A stretch of 64,000 nucleotides of DNA, taken from Hirudinaria manillensis. Taxonomy: Eukaryota > Annelida > Clitellata > Hirudinida > Hirudinidae. The DNA is taken from contig CM067529.1 of assembly GCA_034509925.1 (NCBI GenBank), positions 8,869,501 to 8,933,500 on the forward strand. Direction: 5' to 3'. The notes under the pieces are model-generated. The model was given only the letters and a program-made list of their open reading frames with translations. It had not been told where the DNA came from and ran no database searches. The translations under genes were made by a program, and so were the position numbers. Positions 13,250 to 23,700 of this stretch are shown one piece after another (position 1 is the first letter of the stretch; each line of letters opens with the position of its first letter).

Positions 13250-14280
13250 TTAAAGAACAAAATAGTCACAAGTACGGGTGCTCTGCATTATGAGGCCACC
13301 TTTCTCGAAACAAGCAATTAACTCTCCTCTTCGACGATAATCCATTGGCCAGAATGACAGCTACTTATATCTAGTCCCGCCTCTCAATTCAGACGGCAAT
13401 CATGTCTCAGATCTTTGACGACGGCAAATCTTACGAGCGACAAATGTCAAAGATTTCTTCTTGATAACAGTCCTTTGATGATCGAAAAATAATATCCACA
13501 CACGGTACCTGATGTTATCTCTTTTTTGCTAATAAGTCCGAGTATTTCATTGCAAAATATTTCAAAGGTTTGCTGCCATTTAAAGAGCTCTGGGTTGTAT
13601 GTGATTTGGTATTGATCGGTGAATAATTGTTCTATTAACAAGAAGAGCATGCCATCTCATGTCATCCATCAAAAGTTTTGAAGTTTTGAAAACAATTTCA
13701 GTAATCTTCTTTCGACATAGAGCAGTTTCTAGTATTTCGAAAGACTTGTGAGTGATTTCAAACATATTGGTAGGCGCCATCATTAGCGTTGACGTTGTTC
13801 AATTCTTTGGAGTTCTCACCATAACATCAAAGAGTTGTATGGCCTCCGTGAGGCGAAATTACATAACTGCGTCATGGTGACACCAAATCATACGCACTTA
13901 TTGAAACTCCTAACATTTGTTAGCTGCAGGGGGTGTCTATAAACCCCATGACTGCATCTCCGCATGACTTGAGAACTCAGCGGGTAAAATAGACTTAATT
14001 TTAGAGCGCGAATTAGTGTGTAATGAATGTTTGCAACAAAAACAAATCAGTAAACAAATTTATTTTTAAAAACGATTAGCGATTTGGTATCACACGCCAC
14101 TTTATCTTTGGCGATAATAATGGCTCTTTTTGACTACTATCGATTAAACTTATTAGACCATTTCCTGTCAACGAATTTTTAAATTAAACTCTCAAACATG
14201 CAAAAATTTATCACAATGTAAATGTCTTTCTCTAGAAAATCTATGCCGCTTTTACTGCAATTAAACAAAGTTACATCTAA
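13250..14280. other. Region upstream of the DCC-like gene, no gene supported
   Basis: Promoter-side sequence of the minus-strand receptor gene. Two overlapping minus-strand frames (13783-13580 and 13650-13447) would join through a frameshift near 13645. No domain is recognised, so they are not called as a gene. Confidence 0.4.
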
Positions 14281-14797
14281 AACAGCAGTAAGAAGAATGA
14301 AATCGAGGCTGCAATTAAAGCTGGAGTTCCATCGATGAAGCCTACGCAGGCTCACTACCTGAAGCTGGATGAGGGAACGCTCATGTGGCTGAAACAAGCA
14401 AGAGGACAGAATCTGCCTATCAGCGGCGATCTGATCAAGGAGAAGGCGATGGAACTGGCCGAGCTGATGCATATCCCGGAATTCGTAGCGAGCGACGGCT
14501 GGCTGGACAATTTCAAGAAGCTACACGGCATCACTTTCAAGACAGTTCAGGGCGAAGCTGGAGCGATGGATTCGCAAGTCCGGTGTGATGCAACAGCGCG
14601 ATCGGCTAGACAACGAGATCCGCCGAAAGAAGATGTTCCAGCCAACGATTTGAGAGCTTTAGGCAACATGAGAAAATAAAGCCGTTTTTATTTGATAAAA
14701 TAAGGTCTTTTATACAAACCCTTGTTACTATGCCACTCTCGTTTCTATGTCACTTTTGCTCGGTCCCAACGTGTGGCGTAGTAACTAGATTTGACTG
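14281..14797 (+). mobile_element. Tigger/pogo-type transposon relic (CENP-B-like DNA-binding domain), copy 1
   Basis: The open stretch 14335-14679 codes for the second helix-turn-helix of a CENP-B/Tigger DNA-binding region: LDEGTLMWLKQARGQN, then LPISGDLIKEKAMELA and FVASDGWLDNFKKLHGI. This matches the usual pattern W..Q.R..N.PISG..I..KA..LA...F..S.GWL..F..RHGI. The DDE catalytic part is missing. The bases before it (14281-14335) and after it (AATAAAGCCGTTTTT, TGCCACT, CTCGGTCCCAAC, ending AGATTTGACTGCA) match the second copy at 45.0-45.8 kb. The right inverted repeat is at about 14785-14797 and the left end is not found. Probably a non-autonomous, internally deleted copy. Confidence 0.8.
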
Positions 14798-16390
14798 CAT
14801 GTATGATCTAAACTTCTAGATAGAAATCCTCAAACAAAATTATAATATTTTTACAAATTTTAACTCATTATAACTCGATCCACAGCAGTTATTTTCCTCA
14901 TCAGGAACACCGTGGGCAGGGCCGGGCTAGTCGACTTAAGACAAATTGGCAAGACGGGCAAGGTTCAATGCTTTAAAGCGGGCTGTTATGTTCTCAACTC
15001 AGATTTGCATATTTTACATTATATAGACACTCCCACAATGGATGCAGCGCTATTTTTATATTTATAATAATAAAAATTTATAGATCTTTTAAACATGATT
15101 TTCTATATCAGACATATAGTGCTGTGTAATTATTAAGATTTTGTATGGGATGGATGCATAATTAGAGAGCCCCGGTTTTTAAAACAGCGGGCCGGGACGG
15201 ACTTTGACAAAAAAATCCGGCCCTTGTACGTCTCTACTGCTGACCACACTGAGTTATAAAATCCTTATTTTACAAAAAAACGAAAATCTAAGCTATAACT
15301 AGTTAATTACTAAAGAGAAAATAAAATTGCAACATGTTTTATGCTATAATAAATATATGTCATGTTTACATCATATTATATATATTGATTGAAACTCTTG
15401 AACGAGCATTCTGGCGGGGATCTTCAGAGGATTGCCCCCCTCGACAAGTGTTTCGGCCCTGAATCCTGACACTCTCGGGGGCTGGGCCGCATCCAGTGAT
15501 CAAGCGGATGTCCCTGCCAGCTTCTTTCTTCCGATAACCAGACAACGACTTCCGACAAACAGCCAATACTCGAACCGCCATTTTACGAAAAATTCCGCGA
15601 GGGCTCCGCCATCCGAAAAATCGTCAAATTCGCCATTGCAGCGCTTCTTATATCACTTTGGTGTGAATGACGTCCGGGGTGTCTCTTTCCTGGCCTTAAA
15701 CTGGAGTCCCTGTTTTGATGGAGAGGACAGGGACGACTTGCCTCGCCGTGCCTGATGCTTAAGTTCGGTCCTTCGTGGTCCAAATCCAATGAGAAGCCGA
15801 TTCTGTGGACTCGGCCATTCTCTGGACGAACCGTTTGGTTTGCCTGTTTGAAAGGCCTATCTTCCTGAGAAAGGCATAGGTAGACTTGCCTACCAGCCCT
15901 CTCGCTCCGACTTCTATTGGCAACACACGGGCGCTATAACCCTTCCCCTCTAAATCCATCTTCACCTCTTCGTAACGGTCGCTCTTCAGAGCATTGCTGA
16001 CATCCATAAGGTCCTCCCATGGGACCGTCAGCTCTACCATAATGCCGACGCCAGCACCAAATCAGGCCGCTTGCCGCTCTCTTGTAGCACCTGGTGGTAG
16101 TGCCTTTCTCCCTGCAGGTCTGCCGCAACTGTCCAGTCTTTGGCTGTGGACAGCAAGTCCCTCCTTTGGACTCCTTATCTATATTCATAATTCATATATA
16201 TTCATATACATTATATTCATATATATTTATATAATAATATATTATATAATATATAAACAATATTGAAACTATTATTGAAAAAAATCTGTAATGTTTGTGC
16301 AGAGGCGTGTCCGTAACTTTAGTGTCCAACAAATGTAAAAATACGTTCGTAAAAAAGATGCGTTTTACTTTTTCATTCAAGATCAAGATC
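14797..16390 (+). repeat. Dispersed repeat copy (relative of 34.5-35.26 kb), split by a retroelement insert
   Basis: From about 14800 to 15372, and again from about 16275 to 16380, the sequence matches 34505-35260 closely. Shared landmarks are AAACTTCTAGAT, the segment around AATGCTTTAAAGCGGGCT, CTCCCACAATGGATGCA, ATCCGGCCCTTG and GTAATGTTTG with GTGTCC. The two matching parts are separated here by about 900 bp, part of which is a retroelement fragment. The 34-kb copy lies inside a piggyBac-type element, so this is probably a copy of the same element with unrecognised ends. Confidence 0.7.
15580..16040 (-). mobile_element. Retroelement C-terminal fragment (restriction-like endonuclease type)
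   Basis: The frame 16040-15759 begins MVELTVPWEDLMDVSNALKS and continues through VLPIEVGARGLVGKSTYAFL and ASHWIW. The ELTVPWE...KY/RYEE...PIEVGARG pattern is known to me from the C-terminal end of non-LTR retroelements with a restriction-like endonuclease, common in cnidarian, fish and arthropod genomes. A second frame (15789-15583) continues after a frameshift. GC content is clearly higher than in the surrounding DNA and AT-dinucleotide tracts flank both sides, which supports an insertion. The exact family is uncertain. Confidence 0.5.
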
Positions 16391-17791
16391 AACAAATCAG
16401 ATGAATTGGCTAACGTTTTTATTCTAAGCTAACTCGATATTCCTGTAATAACAGGTCTAAGGATAGACTTTTCTAGTAGAGCCGAATGTTCTTTTTAATG
16501 AAGAAATCCGTCGTATAAATGTGTTTGTTGAAATTCATTATAACAAGTAATAGAAAAAATCGCAAATAGATTCACTAACAATGTTAGTTTTTCAATTTAA
16601 AATTTCCATTTTATTGTAAATCTTTATTTTACTTTCACCAGGCGCATTCTTTTCGTTTGTTTGACGTAATCATTTCAAATAGACTTTGATTGCAATATAT
16701 GAATACTCAGATAGGCTCTTTCGAATGACTTTCTAATCTTGTTTTTGTATGTTTAAAAAATATCCACATTTGGACGATCCCTAATCGATTCGTAAGGATT
16801 TGGTAGATAATTATAACGTTAATGTAATTTAAAGGCAGGGAAATTTTGTAGAAGATGATACGTACGCTATTAAATTTCCTGAAGCTTATGGCAATTTTAA
16901 TTTTCCAGCAAGAAATGATAACAGGTCGGTAACAGTGCAAATGAACCTTAATTTGTGCATTTGCAATGAATGCCCTTAGCTTGCTCATCTACATCCTTGA
17001 TATACTGAGTACAAACTTTAAAATGTGTATTTGTATATGAAATTACCTTTAGCAAAATTTGTGGGTCCTCAGAGCCTTCGCGTTCTTAATTATTCAGTGA
17101 CATTCAATAATATTTGCATCCTTCCATTAAAAAAACAGCGATAGTAAAAAATTGAGCTAATGTTTAATCTCGTATAAATGACCCAGGTATCGATTGAACG
17201 CTGCCAAAGATGTCTTTTAAGAACTTCGTAGTTGTGTTTTGTCGGTTGTTTTTCACGATGAATATCATTTGCAAGTGTTTCGGCGCACTTCCAGCTCGAA
17301 TCATACTATTAGAAATATTTTGTTCCATAAAGAAATTAAATTAAATGATCCACTTATTAAGTAAACCTATGGCTTTAACTTAAATTGTTCTCTGAACAAG
17401 ATCTATACTAAGCAACCATGGAGAATGGTTCCAGGCGTTCCAATAAACAGCTCGAGGAGCCTGAAAGTGAGCTTCATGAGAAAGAGATAATGACCCCTCA
17501 TCTCGCACCGGATAATGGCCTAGTCTTGATAATAAAATCCGAGCAAAAAAAACCCATAGTTATTTATTTATCCTGACTAATTGTAATAGATTTCAAATGC
17601 TTAAATCTGGCGATTGCGATAATCTGGGATTGCCTCTAGAAAGGACAACATTGCATGCTTTTTTTTAAATTTTTTTCTCTTTCAGGCTCAAGTGTCCAGA
17701 ACGTCTTCTCCACTACAATAAATTAATAAAATAAAATATTCACGGTCCACCCTAAAATCACGTTAATACCATTCTTTAAATATACACGCAG
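16391..17791. other. Upstream of the F5/8C exon, no gene firmly supported
   Basis: This should contain the first exon(s) of the plus-strand F5/8C-WSC gene. An ATG at 17419 opens a 54-codon frame (MENGSRRSNKQLEEPESELH...) without a signal peptide, and an ATG near 17261 opens a short Cys-rich frame. Neither could be joined convincingly to the exon at 17792. Confidence 0.35.
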
Positions 17792-20700
17792 ATGTTACGG
17801 CTTTTAACGTTGCTCTGCAAAAGGACGTCAAAGATTGTGAAGGCAACATACTATCCAAAATTACCGACGGCGATAAGAGTCCTTCTAACTATTATGTCCT
17901 GAAAGGAGAATGTAAAGAAATGATTATAAATTTGACTGCTCCATACGAGATTCATTACGTGGTTGTTTATGCTGGCGAAGGTAATTATAACGTAGACCAC
18001 AAATAAACTAATTTTCACTTTGATTATTATTATATAATACGGAATGTGCCGTTCAACTTCTTACATCGAAAGCTGAAATCAAACGAAACTAAATCTTGAA
18101 ACGATTGCAAGGGAAATGGAATAATGTATGGTACTTAACAAAAACTCCATTAACCTTACATCAGCAATAACTCCTTGAGCGTGAAAATAAAGTTACGCTA
18201 TATCATGAACGTTTGCTACGTATCAAGGAGGCATGATAATTAGCCATAATTTCTTTGCCTGCGAGATTTAAACTATTCTTCGACAAACGACATGATTAAT
18301 CAGAATATAAACTCTCCCCATCAAGACTGCCCACCAGTGTCGCAAAGCTGAATTGTTTTTATTTTCATTTAATACTTCATTTATATTCTGATTAAATTTA
18401 TAAATTGCAAATTTAATACTTATATAATATAAACAATATTTTTTTTATTTAATAAATAAAAGTAACTAATGAAATATTAATATTCACATATTATTCAATA
18501 AAATACCATAACGAATAATACACTTCAAATCGGCAACTGCCAGTTAATCATATCGATGGATGTGGGCTTAATGGAGTTACGTACCTCATATTATCGAAAG
18601 CTTTTTTTTTCCCCCGGTGGTTTACGGCCCCATCTGCCGCGCCTCCAGGTGCTGGATTTAAAAAATGTCCATATCTTGTAGGACTCGGACAGTGTTTTGA
18701 TCGACATCCACGTGAGGAGTCGCTTTGTCATGCTGTTCTGTCTCCAAAATTTCCAAGATTCCGATGAGACTGCTCCCCTCCAATTGGACACAAAACGCCG
18801 TGATCAGTCCCTCTTGATTTCCGACCTCGAATGGATCATTCTGTTTCATCCATGTGTGAATGTCGGGTTTATCGTATTTTTCCACTTTGAATGCGTGGAA
18901 ATGGTCCAATCCAAGCTCCAGCTTGGTGATGTAGCCTCTTTTCTGAAGAGTAGCAGTTAGGATTCGGACCAAGGTATCGTGTCTGTGATGACGAGGGCCA
19001 TCCGTTCTGTGACAGTTCTGCATGATATGACCCAATGATTCTGTTACGCCGCACCCGGCGTCGCAAGTAGTGTCGGCAATTGGACATTTCCTAGCCGAAC
19101 GCAGCTTATTGTGTAGGACGCCGGCGCGGACCTTCATGCATTGCAGAAACTGTTGGATTGGCATCCTATTGACGCAGTCTACCAACCACTCGCTGGGAAC
19201 CACACCATCAACAAAGCAAGCCGTAGCCATCAACTGTTTTGTATAACTGCTCTGCAGCCGCCACCCGACGCGATTTCACCGGCCCAAGTTCGGAGTCTTT
19301 TTTCAGCTGCGGCCTTCCGAATTTCCTAACTTCGCTCATGACGGTTGTGTTTTAATGCATCATGTCTATAACGAAGTCGTCTTTGTTCAGCTTTGCTTGA
19401 TGCAAAACCTTTGACAATCTTCTGTTTCTGACCTCGGGGATCCAGCTTCGTAGCTGCAAAACCCCTATACCCCCGAATCAGACAGCGGCGTGGAGGTATG
19501 CATTTGTTGCATCTTTCGGCAATCGAAGCCAACTCCGCACCTATTTCCTAATTGCGATGTCGGCAGCATTCAGGGAACGGAGGGAAACTTTTTCGAATGT
19601 GAGATAATGGACTAAGCTTGGCAATAAGTGTGCTTTCAGGATGTATAACCTTTGGCAGGGGGTGAGCGGAGCACGTGCTATTGAATGGAGGCCTTTCTGA
19701 ACCCTGTCACCTAGTGAAGCATATTTCATTTTCGGTCCTATCTGCACCCCGAGATACTTGTAGGTGTCAGTAATGTTAAGGGCCTTGATTTCTTTCTCTT
19801 GCACTTTTAGGTACGGCGTTGGATTAACTATCCACTGTTTCCGCCGACTGATGATTTCAGTTCTTATCGAGGCACATTTGCCAGGATTCATGGTCAGACC
19901 TACCTTCGTCATTTCCAACTCGAGCTGCTTCAACATCATTTCCATGCCGACGTCGGTTGATGACAACAAGACGAGATCGTCGGCAAAGGCGATGTAGTTA
20001 CAATTCTCCTCTGATCCGGTCCCCGCTGAGACACCAATTGATCTGTCGATGGCGTTCATAAACATATCGACAACGTCATTAAATAGCATGGGAGACATCG
20101 GATCTCCTTGTCTAACTCCTCTACGTACAACAATCGCTTCACTGATTTCCTTCCCCGTTTTCATGTAGACTTTGCAGTCGTTAAACAGATTGGTGAGGTG
20201 ACCACTTAGGTCAGCGCATTCGGAGTCCCGAGACGGCGAGCAGCTCTAATTATCGAATGATGACTAACTGAATCGAAGGCCTTTGCCACATCGATGAAGG
20301 TCGCATTCAGCTTTTTCCTTTCTAGTCTTTTCTTGTCGATAAGAGCCTTGATGGGCCACAAGTTGTCGCCAAGACCGTCTACGTGTCTAAATGCTTTTTG
20401 CCGCGCGGATAGAGGCCACAAGAGCAGCATTCTTCGGTTAAGTATCCGATGGAAAAGTCGGCTCATAATGGGTCCGACAGTTATCGGCCTGAACTCGGTT
20501 GGGGATGACGTCTCCTTAACTTTCGGGATGCAGCTGACGACTTCCTTGAACGGTGAAGGAGGCATACCGACAAAAAACCATAACGTCATGTGCACGGCGA
20601 AATCGATGAACTCAATTCCGTCGAGATTTTTCTTTCTGATTCTGTCAAGACCTGGAGCGCTATCTTTGAGACCCCTCATGGCAATTTTGACTTCTTCGCA

Positions 20701-23700
20701 TGTTATTGGGGCCTCCAAGTCGTGACAAGGTCCCGTTATTGGTGTTATTGGGCGATCGTCTGCGACTGACTCTCAGGAAAACACTTGCTTCCAGTACTCC
20801 AACAACTTCTCTTGGGGGAATGGCTTTTGTTTCTCCCCATAGTCCTCATTAAGCACTGACTGCGCGCCTTTCACCTTGTTTTTCTTCATAAGGTTCTGAA
20901 GCTTTTTGCGTTGATTCTGTATTTTCTGTAATCTCAGCTCTCTTCTTGACAGTTTCGTTTTCGTCACTACGAATTTCCTGCTACTGTTTTGATTTCCCAC
21001 TTCCTCTTCTCGGGCAGTATCCAGTGAGTCTCTGTGGCACGGCCGTTTCCTTTTTTGATGTAGGGTAGACGGATCTTTCTTTGTTCTGCTCATAGCAGCT
21101 ATGCTCTCCATCCAAGTCATGTACTCCTTGTCTATTAAATTTTGTCTTGTTTTTATTTCATTTGTGTGATTCAGTAATTACAAAAATTCTTCTGCTGGTA
21201 GATTTATCAGTTGGTAGTTTCCAATAACAAATTGTTTCAGATGAGTTTCGTTGTCAGCCCTTTCTGTTTCTGGGAGGTTGATGAGGTTCGTTGGAGGTTT
21301 AGCTTGATTAATGGATTCTGTGGTCTTTTTTATTATGAAGTCGTTGTAGAATGTTCGGTATTGAGGTTTATTTCTATTCTTCCTGATCGTTTCCACTGGT
21401 ATGTTTGGCAGAATTCGATTCAAAGCCACATTTACTCTCTTTTTTTCATTGGAGTTCAGTTTCCACTCCTCCTCTGCTATCTGACGCCACAATGCATTGT
21501 CCTGCGAGGGAGGGTCCACCACGGCTTCGTCCTCCATTGTGTGACCACCAGAGTTTGTTACCAAGTCAATCATCTCTTCCCCGCGTCGAATCCTCAGAAT
21601 TCTTTTGTATTCTTCCTGCATTGTGACATTTCACAGCCTCCAAAGATCGATGCTGGAATCTTTTATGTGCTTCCACGTTGATGTTTCTGCAACCTTTGTT
21701 GATCAACTCCAGTTCTATTTCTGCTAGCATGTTTAACTCCTCTGCTGACCACAGGCACTTCGAGTAGCTTTTTCCAGCTCTCACTTCATGGTATTCGACG
21801 GGATGTTTTTGATTTTGATGTAGTTTCAGTCCCTTTGAAGTACCGAAAGAAGCCGAACAGAACAGAACTCGCACCTAACCGACATGTTCTTATTGACTTG
21901 TGCTTCCGAACATGATTCAAGGTTGTCTTGGGATTTGTCACCTTGTAGGACAATTTCTCTTGACTGCAACGAACAGACCAAAATATCTGTAGGTTTATCC
22001 GACATTATCCTGGAAAACTATTGCTTGAAGACAAGAACCCTGAGATAGATATCAAAGAACTTTGCAGACGGTACAACGTTTAAGTCCTTTGTCTTCAAAT
22101 TTTCCCCGTTTTCGACGTAGTTTCACCTTTTTATCGAGTAAAAGGTAGGGAACACGAATTTACGAGAAATTGTAGCTAAACCGGTTACTTCTCAAGCGAA
22201 ATAATTCGTAATATTTACAGAAAAACACGCAGGAGAAACAAAACGGCCGCACCTATTCTCGCTCGCTCGAACCTATAAAATATTTATTGAGCCCTGCACC
22301 AATCAACAAAAGCCGACATCCTAAAGACCTCTCCTAATATTTAAGGTCCCCAGACGGGTCAGAGATCACCCTGGGACCACTACATGAGTATAAATTAACG
22401 TGACTATTAGCCGAACAAAAATGGAATAAAATTAATTGTAATTAATTGTTTTCTAAATTTGAGTCCGCAAGAAATTTAAGTTATTGTTTTTTTCCCCCGT
22501 CGTTTACGGCCCCATCTACCGCGCCTCCAGGTGCTGGATTTAAAAAAACTTCCATATCTTGTAGGACTCGGACAGTGTTTTGATCGACATCCACATGAGG
22601 AGTCGCTTTGTCATGCCATTCTGTCTCAAAAATTTCCAAGATTCCGATGAGACTGCCCCCTCCAATTCGACACAAACGCCGTGATCAGTCCCTCTTGATT
22701 TCCGACCTTCTCGAATGGATCATTCTGTTTCATCCATGTGTGAATGTGGGGTTTATCGTATTTGTCCACTTTGAATGCGTGGAAATAGTCCAATCCAAGG
22801 GTGTCCGATATCACCGCTACATCGCAGACAATGTATTCCGCCTTGCGCCAAGCGCACAAGTCGTGGATTCTTAATCCGTTCGCAGTGGGAATTCTTGGCT
22901 CCAGCTTGGTGATGTAGCCTCTTTTCTGAAGAGTAGCAGTCAGGATTCGGACCAAGGCATCGTGTCTGTGGTGAAACAATACTAAATGCATATGCTATGT
23001 CAGGTCTTGTACTTGTCATTAGGTACATTAATGCGCCTACCGCTGATCTATATGGAAATTTGATCTCGTTTTGATCATCACGAACATCATCTGCCTTCTC
23101 AGATTTGATAATGGATGTCGGACATGGGCGACATTTGTCCATTCCAAATTTCTCTAGAATCTTTTGAGTAAAGTTTCTCTGAGTGATTTTTATTGAGCCA
23201 TCAGATTGTTTGTTGATTTCAATTCCAAGAAAGAATGTAGCTGGTTTAGCAACAATTTTGAATTCTTTCTCTAACTTCTGCTTGAAATCTCTAAGATCTG
23301 ATTCTTATGTGGCTGCAACGATCCCATCGTCGACATACAAAGCAACTAAAATTTTGCTATGGTTTTTCTTTTGAATGAAAAGACAAGGATCTGCATCACT
23401 TTTCACAAAACCAAGATTCAACAAAAATTTCCAAAACGTTTGTTCCAACATATCGGAGCTTGCTTTAGTCCATACAAACTTCTTTTGAGTTTGCATACCT
23501 TTTTAGAACCATCATCAAATCCTTCTGGTTGTTGCATGTAAATGTCTTCATCAAGTTCTCCATATAAAAATGCTGTGGATACATCAAACTGCATCATTGA
23601 CATTTCTTCTGCAGCTGCAACACTTAAAGTTCTAATTGTACCACTTTTAGCAACTGGACTAAATGTTTCAAAATAATCCTTTCCTTTTTTCTGATGAAAA

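Noticed and set aside
13447..13783. Pair of minus-strand frames joined by a frameshift
   Set aside because: No domain, no splice context, composition typical of AT-rich random frames.
15432..15755. 107-codon plus-strand frame
   Set aside because: It is the antisense shadow of the minus-strand retroelement fragment with ELTVPWE.
20294..20725. 143-codon plus-strand frame, and similar plus-strand frames at 21211-21681 and 18697-18960
   Set aside because: Antisense shadows of R2 copy A coding sequence.
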